A stretch of 64,000 nt of DNA from Streptomyces sp. GKU 895. GTDB taxonomy: Bacteria > Actinomycetota > Actinomycetes > Streptomycetales > Streptomycetaceae. The stretch is from NCBI GenBank assembly GCA_002027195.1, contig MWJO01000007.1, positions 81,385 through 145,384 of the forward strand, in the 5' to 3' direction. Each line of letters starts with the position of its first letter. Position 1 is the first letter of the stretch. Positions 48,125 to 56,580 of this stretch are shown here, piece by piece. A model generated the notes under the pieces. It was not told the DNA's origin and made no database searches. It worked only from the letters and a program-made list of their open reading frames with translations. The translations under genes were made by a program, and so were the position numbers.

Positions 48125-49267
48125 GTGACACGGACCGAGGAGTTCGAGGAACTGCGGCCGCTGCTGTTCGCGATCGCCTACCGCATCCTGGGCAGCGTGA
48201 GCGAGGCCGAGGACGCCGTACAGGAGACCTGGCTGCGCTGGGATGCCACCTCGACCGTGCCCAGGTCGGCCAAGGCCTATCTGGCGACCACGGTGACCAG
48301 GATCTCCCTGGACATGCTGCGCTCGGCCCGCGTCCGGCGCGAGACCTATACCGGGCCGTGGCTGCCCGAACCCCTGCTCACCGACTCCTACGAGGACCCG
48401 GCGCGCTCCGCCGAACTCGCCGACTCCCTCTCCACGGCGGCCCTGTTGCTGCTGGAGCGGCTGTCACCGCTGGAGCGGGCGGTGTTCGTGCTGCGGGAGG
48501 TGTTCACGTTCGGCTTCCCGGAGATCGCGGCGGCGGTGGGGCGCTCGGAGGCGGCGTGCCGTCAGCTGGCGGTGCGGGCCCGACGGCACATGGACGAGGG
48601 CCGGCCCCGGTTCGAGGCCGACCGCAAGGAGCGCGACGCGCTCGCGCGGCGGTTCTTCGACGCCCTGAAGGAGGGCGACGTCGACGGCCTGCGCCAACTC
48701 CTCGCCGCCGACGCCCAGATGGTCGGCGACGGTGGCGGCAAGGCCCCGCAGCTGGCCAGGACCGTCGTCGGCGACGACCACGTGGCCCGGCTGATGACGT
48801 CCCTGTTCAGCACGCTCGCGAGCCTGGACGTCACCCTGGAACCGCACGCGCTCAACGGCCAGCCCGGCGCGATCCTGCGCGACCGGGACGGCAAGGTCGT
48901 CACCACCTGGACGCTGGACATCGTCGAGGGCCGGGTGCAGTCGATCCTGTCCGTCACCAACCCCGACAAGCTCGGTCACCTGGGCCCGGTGGCGGACGCC
49001 TGGGCCCTCAACCGCGAGGCCCACCAGGCCCGCCGCACCACCCCCCTGAACCACCATCCCGCCCCCCCGCTGCCCCCACGCGCCGAGCCGTCCGCCACGC
49101 GCTCGCCCGCCTATGCCGCTCGGCTCGTACGGCGGGTGACCGCCTCCTGGAGTTCGCGGCGGCGCAGGTCGCCGGAGTCGGTGCGGGGCAGGGCGCCCAT
49201 CAGGACCAGGCCGGCCGGGAGATGGGCGGGCGGGACGCCGTGGTCGGACAGGTGGCCGCGCAGCTGA
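48125..49267 (+). CDS. ECF41-type RNA polymerase sigma factor
   Basis: A 380-residue open frame. Sigma regions 2 and 4 (LRPLLFAIAYRILGSVSEAED; LSPLERAVFVLREVFTFGFPEIAAAV), the ECF41 linker motif WLPEPL and the DGGGK motif of the SnoaL-like C-terminal domain are all present. The SnoaL domain ends near residue 305 (AWALNREAHQARR). The last 75 residues are Pro/Arg-rich, run 157 bases into the convergent ligase gene and are probably not natural; a frame error near the end is possible. ECF41 factors are controlled by their own C-terminal domain rather than a classical anti-sigma factor. Confidence 0.83.
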   Translation: MTRTEEFEELRPLLFAIAYRILGSVSEAEDAVQETWLRWDATSTVPRSAKAYLATTVTRISLDMLRSARVRRETYTGPWLPEPLLTDSYEDPARSAELADSLSTAALLLLERLSPLERAVFVLREVFTFGFPEIAAAVGRSEAACRQLAVRARRHMDEGRPRFEADRKERDALARRFFDALKEGDVDGLRQLLAADAQMVGDGGGKAPQLARTVVGDDHVARLMTSLFSTLASLDVTLEPHALNGQPGAILRDRDGKVVTTWTLDIVEGRVQSILSVTNPDKLGHLGPVADAWALNREAHQARRTTPLNHHPAPPLPPRAEPSATRSPAYAARLVRRVTASWSSRRRRSPESVRGRAPIRTRPAGRWAGGTPWSDRWPRS

Positions 49268-50709
49268 GGAGTGGGCGGTGCCGTCGACCACGACCGCGTA
49301 CGGCAGTTCGCCGTGCCGGGCATCGGCGCGCGCCACGACCGCGGCCTCGGCCACCCGGATGCCGCAGCAGCAGCGTCTCGATCTCGGTGACCGGCACCAG
49401 GAACACCCGCCGACCTCCTCCGTGCGCAGCCGCGATGTCCCCACTCGTCGAGGTCGTGCTCCGCCGCCGCGCCGTTCTCCTCCCAGGTCACGGTGGTGCC
49501 GGCGGCACGCCGCCACACCGCGAGCGGAGAGGCGGGCCCGCGCGAGCCCAGCCGGTACGGCGCACCCTCCGCGTCCCTTTCGCACGCGGTGCGGGCGGCG
49601 GACCGCGGCAGCGCGCGCGGTGGCACCCCGAAACCCGTCTCGACGCGCCGGCCGAGCGCGGCGGAGGTGCCCGCCGGATCGGAGGTGTAGGCGCTGGAGA
49701 GCTCCACGGCCTCCCGCGGCCGGCGCTCCCGCGCGGCGGCGAGCTCCGTCCACTGCGCGGGTGTCGCGTACACCTGGCCCACCTGGGCCGAGGCCATCAG
49801 GGCGAGCGCGCCGTCCGCGTCCCACACGTCCTGAAGCACCACCGTCCCCCCGCGCGTCAGCGGTCCGATCACCGTGTGCAGGAGCGCCGGCAGCGACGCG
49901 GGCGGCAGCGCCGAGAACGCCGCCCCGCCCGGCTGCGCGGCCGAAGGCAGGCTCGCGTGCAGCGAGTTGGGCGTGTGCAGGGCCATGCTGTGCGCCGCTG
50001 CCATGCCCAGCGAGGTCACCGCCACGGCGACCCGGTCGGCACCGCGCGCCGGCAGCCTGAGCCATCCCGCGCGCCGGTACCGCTCGTGCGGGGTGTGCAC
50101 GAAGTGCCGGAGGAAATCGACGGCTCCGGGGTCCACCGTGTCGCCCAGCACCGCCCGGTGCCGCAGCCACGGCAGCCGCGGCGCGAGGCCGGCGAGGACC
50201 TGGCCGGGAGCGGTGCCCTCCCAGCGATCCGGTACGACGCACAGCCGCGGCTCGGCCGCCTCGAGCACCGCCTGCAGGTTCCGGGCCCCGTAACCGGGCA
50301 TGATCGGCACGGCCACGGCGCCCGAGCGCAGACACGCCAGCAGCAGCGCCACCGTCTCCCAGCGGCTGGGCAACTGGAAGGCGACCGGGTCGCCCGGGCG
50401 CACTCCGAGCGCGTCCAGGGCGTGCGCGAACCGCCCGGTGAAGGCGGCGAGTTGGGCGTACGACAGCCGTGTCACGCGGGACGCGGCCGGGCGGTGCGAC
50501 TGGTGGGACACGATCGCGGTGCGGTGTGGATGCCGGGCCGCGCCCCGGTACACGTCGTGGAGCACGGTCTCGGTCCGCCACCAGCCCCGCCGCAGGAAGG
50601 TCCGCGCTACCTCCTCCGGAGGGCGCAGGTCGGTGAGGAGCCGTGCGAGCGGGACACCGCTGCCGGACAGCGTGTCCGTGGGGGCTGTGGGTGTGGTGGG
50701 GGCCGCCAT
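49111..50709 (-). CDS. Degenerate acyl-adenylate (ANL) ligase homologue, likely pseudoenzyme; C-terminal frame changes
   Basis: About 530 residues with the ANL fold: SYAQLAAFTGRFAHALDALGV, GDPVAFQLPSRWETVALLLAC and GAVAVPIMPGYG match long-chain acyl-CoA ligases. The catalytic motifs do not. The P-loop expected as TSGTTGxPKG reads TSLGMAAAHSM, the A5 region reads FGVPPRALPRS, and the C-terminal Lys (PRTxxGK) is Asp in LPRTDSGDLRRREL. Between 49265 and 49445 at least three frame changes break the A7-A9 region, where pieces such as FLVPVTEIETLLLRHPG and AEAAVVARADARHGELPYAVV sit in different frames. Its start shares one base (TGATG) with the LuxR-type gene. It may be a ligand-sensing partner or a decaying gene. 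Confidence 0.7.
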   Translation of the reverse strand: MAAPTTPTAPTDTLSGSGVPLARLLTDLRPPEEVARTFLRRGWWRTETVLHDVYRGAARHPHRTAIVSHQSHRPAASRVTRLSYAQLAAFTGRFAHALDALGVRPGDPVAFQLPSRWETVALLLACLRSGAVAVPIMPGYGARNLQAVLEAAEPRLCVVPDRWEGTAPGQVLAGLAPRLPWLRHRAVLGDTVDPGAVDFLRHFVHTPHERYRRAGWLRLPARGADRVAVAVTSLGMAAAHSMALHTPNSLHASLPSAAQPGGAAFSALPPASLPALLHTVIGPLTRGGTVVLQDVWDADGALALMASAQVGQVYATPAQWTELAAARERRPREAVELSSAYTSDPAGTSAALGRRVETGFGVPPRALPRSAARTACERDAEGAPYRLGSRGPASPLAVWRRAAGTTVTWEENGAAAEHDLDEWGHRGCARRRSAGVPGAGHRDRDAAAAASGWPRPRSWRAPMPGTANCRTRSWSTAPPTPQLRGHLSDHGVPPAHLPAGLVLMGALPRTDSGDLRRRELQEAVTRRTSRAA

Positions 50710-53066
50710 CACCGGCTCCTGCCCACGGCCCAGGCGACCTGGACCCGGGAGGCGCAGCCCAGCTTCCGCATCACACCGCGGACATGGTTGACCACCGTCC
50801 ACTCGGCGATGTCCAGGGCCTGCGCGATCTGCCGGTTCGTCAGGCCGTCGGCCACCAGCAGCGCCACCTGGAGCTGGCGCGGGGTGAGCGCGACCCGGTC
50901 CCCGGCGTCGTCGGCCTCCGCCAGTTCGGCCGCCGCGAGCGCCTCGACGGCCATCGCCTCGGGACGCAGTCGCAGCCCCTCGGCCCACACGGTGGCGAAG
51001 ACCGTCGGGCCCAGCCGGCGGCGCAGTACGTCGACGGCGGCCCGCGACCGCTCCGCACGCTCCCGCTCGGTGCCCGCCCCGGTGACCGCGCGCAGCGCAC
51101 CGGACGCCGCGAGCAGCCGGGTGGCGCGCTGCGGCTGGCCCGCCTGCTCCAGGATCAGCAGCGCGAACATCTCCAGTACGGCGGGCAGTTCGGTGCGCTC
51201 GCCGATCGAGTCGTACAGGGCGATGCTCTCCTTCAGCGCCGCGCGGGCGCCGGCGTCGTCGCCCTCGCACAGACGCAGCCGGGCGCCGAGATGGAGGGTG
51301 CGGGCCAGGTCGCGGATCGCGCCGTGCCGTCGCTGGACGCGGCCAGCTCGCTCCAGCAGGGCTCGTGCCCGCTGCGTCTCGCCGGTCGCGAGCAGTACGT
51401 CGGCGAGCGCGGCGGCGGCCTCGGCGGCACCGGTGGTCTCGCCCTGTGCGTCGAGGGCGGCCAGCGACGCGGCCAGCAGGGACTGTCCCTCGGAGCGCTC
51501 GCCGCACCGGAACAGCGCGTGCCCGAGCCGGACGGAGGGCAGCGCGGCGGAACGCGGGTCGTGCAGTCGCCGGTAGAGGGCGACGGCCCGGCGGTGCCGG
51601 TGTGCCGCCCCGTCGTGGTCGCCGAGGGCCGCGGCGAGCACACCCGCACCGCTGTACAGGCGAGCCCGCGCCCGCAGCCACTCCTCGGATCCGGCCCGCT
51701 CCTCGCACCCGGTGTCCTCCAGGGCCTGCCCGGTGGCGTCGAACCAGCGCAGCCCGTCCTTCAGTTCGCCGTGGACGAGCCAGGGCCGCAGACAGGCGGT
51801 GACGAACCCCGCCCTCGCGAGGACGGCGTCCTCCTTCTCCTTCCCCTCCCCCAGTTCCTCGTTCTCCTCCCGCTCCAGGTGGCGCAGCGCGGCGAGCACG
51901 TTGTCGTGTTCGGCGACCGCCGCCCGCAGCCAGCGCCCCTGCCGCGGGCCGTCGAAACGGTCCTCGAGGGTGGGCAGCAGCCGCTGGTAGCAGCGGGCGT
52001 GCGCCTGCCGGGCCGCTCGAAGCCCTGGCCCGCCCCCGTCCGGCAGGGCCGTCTTGCCGGCGTCGACCGTCTCGTCGGCTTCGTCGAGCAGGCGGAGACC
52101 GTAGGCGAGGATGGTGCGGGACATCGTCAACCGGCTGTCGGTGTGCGGCTGTTCCTCCAGGGTGAGCAGGCCGCGTTCGAGCAGGGCCTCCAGCGCGGCG
52201 GGGGTCTCGTCGGGCCCCAGCGGCGAGGTCTGCTCGGCCATCGCGAGGGTGAGCCCGCCCCGGAACACCGCGAGCCGGGCCAGCAGCGAGCGCTGCGGAC
52301 CGCTCAGCCCGCGGCAGCTCCACTCGCCGATCGCCGCGGTGGAACGCTGCCGCGCGGGCACGTCGACGGGCCCGGGCAGATGGTTGTCGCCGCCCCGGCG
52401 CAGCCAGTCGAGCACTTCCTGCGGCGGATACAGCCGCAGCCGGCGCGCGGCGAGTTCCAGGGACAACGGGAGCCCTTCCAGCAGATTGCAGAGCTCGACG
52501 ACCGCCCCGACGTTGTGCGGGGTGAGCGTGAAGGAGGCGTTGGCCTGCTGTGCGCAGCGCACGAAGAGCTCGACGGCGGGGTTGTCCCGGACCTCGGTGA
52601 CATCGGCGTCGGGCAGCGGGCCCGGCAGGGGCAGCGGCGGCACGGACAGCACGCACTCGCCGTGGATCCGCAGGATCTCCTGCCCGGTGGCCAGGACGGT
52701 CAGCAGGGGCGTGGCGCTCAGGTGGCGGGCGAGCGGCGCCGCGAGAGCGCCCGCGACGTGCTCGACGCCGTCGAGCAGCAGCAACGTGCGTTCCGTGACG
52801 TCCCGTACGGTCTTGTCGATGCTTTTCAGCACCGACTCCAGGTCCAGGCAGGACGGCAGGTCGATGCCGTGGACGCCGCCGGGGAACAGCTCCGCGACCC
52901 CGGCCACGGCCTCCGCGGCCAGTCGGCTCTTGCCCACTCCGCCGGGCCCGGTCAGGGTGATCAGACGCACGGACGGGTCCTGGAGTCTGCCCTGGACGCC
53001 GATCAGGTCGAACTCCCGGCCCACCAGTGCGGCCGCCGGTCGGTACGTCCACAGATCCGTTGACAT
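50709..53066 (-). CDS. Large LuxR-family ATPase regulator (LAL/AfsR-like)
   Basis: A 785-residue regulator. N-terminal NB-ARC/AAA domain: VGREFDLIGVQGRL, Walker A TGPGGVGKSRLA (about residues 45-56) and Walker B TLLLLDGVEH. A helical repeat middle region (about 330-690) follows. The C-terminal LuxR HTH is LTPRQLQVALLVADGLTNRQIAQAL then WTVVNHVRGVMRKLG. ATG 53066 has a GGGGGA close upstream. No response-regulator receiver domain is present. It is probably cotranscribed with the degenerate ligase and may control the signalling arm or the core cluster. Confidence 0.9.
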   Translation of the reverse strand: MSTDLWTYRPAAALVGREFDLIGVQGRLQDPSVRLITLTGPGGVGKSRLAAEAVAGVAELFPGGVHGIDLPSCLDLESVLKSIDKTVRDVTERTLLLLDGVEHVAGALAAPLARHLSATPLLTVLATGQEILRIHGECVLSVPPLPLPGPLPDADVTEVRDNPAVELFVRCAQQANASFTLTPHNVGAVVELCNLLEGLPLSLELAARRLRLYPPQEVLDWLRRGGDNHLPGPVDVPARQRSTAAIGEWSCRGLSGPQRSLLARLAVFRGGLTLAMAEQTSPLGPDETPAALEALLERGLLTLEEQPHTDSRLTMSRTILAYGLRLLDEADETVDAGKTALPDGGGPGLRAARQAHARCYQRLLPTLEDRFDGPRQGRWLRAAVAEHDNVLAALRHLEREENEELGEGKEKEDAVLARAGFVTACLRPWLVHGELKDGLRWFDATGQALEDTGCEERAGSEEWLRARARLYSGAGVLAAALGDHDGAAHRHRRAVALYRRLHDPRSAALPSVRLGHALFRCGERSEGQSLLAASLAALDAQGETTGAAEAAAALADVLLATGETQRARALLERAGRVQRRHGAIRDLARTLHLGARLRLCEGDDAGARAALKESIALYDSIGERTELPAVLEMFALLILEQAGQPQRATRLLAASGALRAVTGAGTERERAERSRAAVDVLRRRLGPTVFATVWAEGLRLRPEAMAVEALAAAELAEADDAGDRVALTPRQLQVALLVADGLTNRQIAQALDIAEWTVVNHVRGVMRKLGCASRVQVAWAVGRSR

Positions 53067-53377
53067 ACGTTCCCCCGTACAGCCGCCCGGCGGCATCTCC
53101 CGCCGGTGTCCGGACATGCCGTGCTTCGAGCATCGCTGGACAGGCTCGAACTCGGCTCAAGACGGGGCTGAGACCGCGTCGCGCGGAGCTGCCGGAAACC
53201 GCCGGACGTGCATGACAGGCCGGTGCCGGGCGATCTTCGCGAATCCCGGCGGCCCTTGAAAAGGCGTACAGAGCGGGTCCTGAGCATCTGGACATTTCCG
53301 GGCCGCAAGGGCTCCCGGGTGTTAGATGAAAGTGCGTACCCGACTTCCTTCACGACGCGCGGGAGAGGTAGATCGAC

Positions 53378-53479
53378 ATGGTTCACACAGCTGGTCCACG
53401 CGACATGTTCACCTCGACGCCGGTGATTGCGGACGGAGGCGATGTCGTGCTGTCTCTCGCCGACGAGAAGTGGCAGTAG
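53378..53479 (+). CDS. 33-residue ORF with ribosome-binding site and terminator, unknown
   Basis: ATG 53378 follows GGGAGAGG by about nine bases. The peptide starts MVHTAGPRDMF and ends LSLADEKWQ, then TAG. A strong hairpin follows at 53515. Upstream there is AT-richer sequence with TTAGATGAAAG near 53317. The 546-bp gap between the two large regulators (53067-53612) holds no other candidate. It may be a small peptide gene, a leader peptide without a downstream gene, or chance. No modifying enzyme for a peptide product is nearby. Confidence 0.35.
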   Translation: MVHTAGPRDMFTSTPVIADGGDVVLSLADEKWQ

Positions 53480-53514
53480 GACCACCGCCACACCTGCCGC
53501 CGACCCACAGCTAC

Positions 53515-53541
53515 GGGGCCGTCCGCACGCCGGACGGCCCC
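53515..53541. terminator. Bidirectional terminator near the SARP 3' end
   Basis: GGGGCCGTCCG (53515-53525) pairs perfectly with CGGACGGCCCC (53531-53541) around a five-base loop. It lies between the 33-residue ORF and the 3' end of the - strand SARP gene and can serve both. Confidence 0.8.
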
Positions 53542-53612
53542 GCTGGTGTCTTCCGAGCCGAATCGGACCGAACCGAACCAGACCGAACCGGGCTGGGCCG
53601 GGCCCGCGGTGG

Positions 53613-56297
53613 TCAGCGCAGGCTCGGCACCCCCCGGCGCGCAGGCCGCGCCGACGCCTCCGCCTCCACCGTCCGCCTGCCCCGCCAGACCCCCGGCCGG
53701 ACCTCCGTCCAGCCCGGGTGGACGGAGCCCTCCCGCAGCCGGACCAGCCAGCGTCGCGCGTAGGCCTCCAGACGACGGTCGTCCAGCGTGCCGGCGAGGG
53801 CGAGGCACTCCCGGAAGTGACGCTCGGCGGCGGCCGGCCCCTCGGCGTCCAGGGCGTGCAGGCCGAGCACCCGATGGGCCTCGAAGCGGCCGCGGACGTC
53901 ACCGGACGCCCGGAGCAGGGCAGGCGCGACGAGACCGGCCGCGACCGAGCCGGCGCCGTCACCGAGCCGCACATCGGCCAGCCCGGCCAGTGCGCGGCTG
54001 CGCTCGGCGTCGTCGGCCTGCGGACAGGCCAGCACCTGCTCGTACAACTCCCGCGCCTCCTCGCACCGCTGCCGCTGCCAGGCCAGGTCGCCCAGTGAGC
54101 GCAGCACCCGTGCCCGGGCCGCCTCGTCCGGCAGCCGCGTGGCGGCGTCCAGGGCCAGGGTGTGCGTGTGCTTCCAGGCGTCCCAGGCCGCCAGCGCCTC
54201 CAGGAAGGCGCTCATGGCGTCGGCCATCCGCAGGACGTGCGCCCACAGGCCCGCGCCGTGGACCCGGTCGAGCAGCGTGACGAGGTCCGCCCGTCGGCGG
54301 GTGAACCAGTCCAACGGGTGCAGTCCGTCGACGCGGGTGGCGCGCTGGGCGCTCTCGGCGCGGTCGGCCGCCGCCTCGCTCAGCCGGATCAGGGCGGCGC
54401 GCAGCCGCACCGGCTCCTCCTCGCCGAGGGCCTCGGCGGCGGTCAGCCGCTGGAGCGGGGGGAACCGGTGGACGCTGCCGTCCGGGGCGGTGGCCAGCAG
54501 GCCGGCCGCGACCAGGGATCGTATGCGCGCCTCAGCGGCCTGCTGAGGTACGCCGAGCGCGACCGCGGCGTCCGCGCTCGTGAACGGTTCCGGTGGCAGC
54601 AGGCTCAACAGCCGGGCCGTACGGCGCACCTCCTCGGACGCCGCCGCGTACGCGGCGTACAGCGAGCGGCCGTGCTCCTCGTCGAGGGCGCGCAGGGCGG
54701 CCGGGCGGCTGCCGGCGGCCGACAGCCGGGCGGCGAGGTCGGCGGGGGAGCGGTGCGGGTTCAGCGCCAGATGCTGTGCGACGGCACGCAGCGCGCCGGG
54801 GAACCGCTCGCACTGATCGGCGAGCCGGTCCCAGACGTCCCCCGCGGCGGGCTCTGCCGAGGCTGCCTCCGGCTCGTCGGGGAGCGCCTCGACGCCCTGG
54901 TGCGCGGAAGGGGTGCGGCCGGACGCCGTGAGCAGCAGCTCGCGGGCGTCGGCGGGCGACAGCTCCTCGAGCGGCAGGACGGGTCCTTCGACGCCGGGCA
55001 GTACGGCGGGCCCGGTGACCAGGGTCGTGCAGCCCGTCGGCAGGGGCAGCAGCGCGCGCAGCTGCTCGGCGTCGACCGCGTCGTCCAGGACCAGCAGCAG
55101 CCGGCGCCCCTCGGTCAGCCGGTGCACGGCGTCGCGCGCGGCCGCCGCGGAGGGCGCGGGCCGGTCGGCGCCGCCCAGGGCACGCAGCACCGCGTGCGGG
55201 ACCCGCTCCGCCGGCAGCGGACGCCCCGCCTCGTCGCGCAGTCCGACCAGGACGCGCCCGTCGGGGAACAGCTCCGCCACGCGATGCGCCGCGCTCACGG
55301 CGAGCGCGGTCTTGCCCATCCCCGCCGGGCCGGTCACCTGGACGCAGCCCCCACCGGGCAGGCCGCGCAGCCATCCGGCGAGCTGCTCCAGCTGCTCCTC
55401 GCGACCGGTGAAGTACGGTTCCACGGACATGAACTGAGGGAGCGTCAAAGAGACGGAGGGCGCCTGGTCGGTGGGGGTCGCCGCGGCCGGCCGGTCGACG
55501 ATGACCCGCTGCTGCCGCTTGGCCGCCGGCTGGAGCAGCGCCGGGTCGCCGGTCAGGATGCGGCTGTGCAGCTGCTGGAGTCGCCGGCCCGGCTCGATCG
55601 CCAGCTCCTGGACCAGGGTGCGCCGCAGCTCGCCGAAGGTGCGCAGCGCGTCCGCCTGCCGGCCGGTGCGGTACAGCGCCACCATCAGGTGCGCGTGGAA
55701 GTCCTCGTGCAGCGGCAGTTCGGTGGTCAGCGCCTGGAGCTCGCCGAGGATCTCCTGATGCCGGCCCAACTGGAGTTCGGCGCGCACCCGCTGTTCGAGG
55801 GCGGCGATACGGGCCTCGGCGAGCCGGACGGACATGCTCTTCAGCAGGCTGCCGTGCGGGGTGTCCGACAGCAGCGGCCCGCGCCACAGGGCGAGCGCCT
55901 GCCGCTGGAGCTCGGCGGCGGCCGCGTAATCCCCCTGACCGAGCTCCTCGCGGCCCCGGCGGTGCAGGTCCTCGAAGACCGCGAGGTCCAGCTGGCCGGG
56001 GTCCACCCGCAGCAGATAGCCGGGGGCGCGGGTGAGCAGGGCGTCGCGCCCCAGCTCCGGCTGGACGTCCTGGAGCAGCTTGCGCAGCTGGGAGATGTAC
56101 ACCTGGAGCGTGGTCATCGCGGTGCGCGGCGGCTGCTCGCCCCACAGCTCGTCGATCAGCCCGTCGACGGAGACGACCTCGTTGGCGCGCACCAGCAGCG
56201 TCGAGAGCACCACCCGCACCTTCGCGGCGCGAGGCGTCACCGTCCGGGCGTCGGCCGCCGTGGACACCTCCAGAGGCCCCAGCACCTTGAATCGCAT
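53613..56297 (-). CDS. Large SARP (AfsR/DnrI-type) transcriptional activator
   Basis: An 894-residue regulator. Residues 1-95 form the OmpR-like DNA-binding domain (MRFKVLGPLEV, TPRAAKVRVVLSTLL, VDGLIDELWGEQPP, LQVYISQLRKLL). Residues 100-245 are the bacterial transcriptional activation domain (LDLAVFEDLHRRGREEL, ELPLHEDFHAHLMVALYRTGRQADAL). An NB-ARC domain with Walker A VTGPAGMGKTALAVS follows (about 300) and then a helical C-terminal region. ATG 56297 has a GGGGG seven bases upstream. SARPs bind 11-base-period direct repeats, and such arrays occur before the flavoprotein, qcrB and PKS genes here. It is divergent from the acyl-CoA dehydrogenase gene. Confidence 0.93.
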   Translation of the reverse strand: MRFKVLGPLEVSTAADARTVTPRAAKVRVVLSTLLVRANEVVSVDGLIDELWGEQPPRTAMTTLQVYISQLRKLLQDVQPELGRDALLTRAPGYLLRVDPGQLDLAVFEDLHRRGREELGQGDYAAAAELQRQALALWRGPLLSDTPHGSLLKSMSVRLAEARIAALEQRVRAELQLGRHQEILGELQALTTELPLHEDFHAHLMVALYRTGRQADALRTFGELRRTLVQELAIEPGRRLQQLHSRILTGDPALLQPAAKRQQRVIVDRPAAATPTDQAPSVSLTLPQFMSVEPYFTGREEQLEQLAGWLRGLPGGGCVQVTGPAGMGKTALAVSAAHRVAELFPDGRVLVGLRDEAGRPLPAERVPHAVLRALGGADRPAPSAAAARDAVHRLTEGRRLLLVLDDAVDAEQLRALLPLPTGCTTLVTGPAVLPGVEGPVLPLEELSPADARELLLTASGRTPSAHQGVEALPDEPEAASAEPAAGDVWDRLADQCERFPGALRAVAQHLALNPHRSPADLAARLSAAGSRPAALRALDEEHGRSLYAAYAAASEEVRRTARLLSLLPPEPFTSADAAVALGVPQQAAEARIRSLVAAGLLATAPDGSVHRFPPLQRLTAAEALGEEEPVRLRAALIRLSEAAADRAESAQRATRVDGLHPLDWFTRRRADLVTLLDRVHGAGLWAHVLRMADAMSAFLEALAAWDAWKHTHTLALDAATRLPDEAARARVLRSLGDLAWQRQRCEEARELYEQVLACPQADDAERSRALAGLADVRLGDGAGSVAAGLVAPALLRASGDVRGRFEAHRVLGLHALDAEGPAAAERHFRECLALAGTLDDRRLEAYARRWLVRLREGSVHPGWTEVRPGVWRGRRTVEAEASARPARRGVPSLR

Positions 56298-56580
56298 ACG
56301 AGAACCCCCGCTCTCTGACGTCGGTACGGGACGTGCCGACCCCCCAGTCTCCCGGCTCACGCGCGGTTTCGCTGAGATGAGCCCCGCGCAGGGGGCCGTT
56401 CGCAAGTGTCTCTTTAGCCGGTCTCGACAGGATCCGGACCAAGAGCACAGTGCCGTGCGGAGCGGGCCGCGCCGCCGAAGCGCGTCAGAGGGGGCCGACG
56501 TTGAGTTCTTCTTCCACGGACACCGGACACGGCGCCGCGCGCGCTCGCCTCCTCGGGAGCCGGGCCGACGGGGCACCGCG

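Noticed and set aside
53560..53605. Short GACCGAACC-like repeats read as an operator
   Set aside because: Only three to four degenerate copies occur. They lie between a terminator and the 3' end of the SARP gene, where an operator is not expected.
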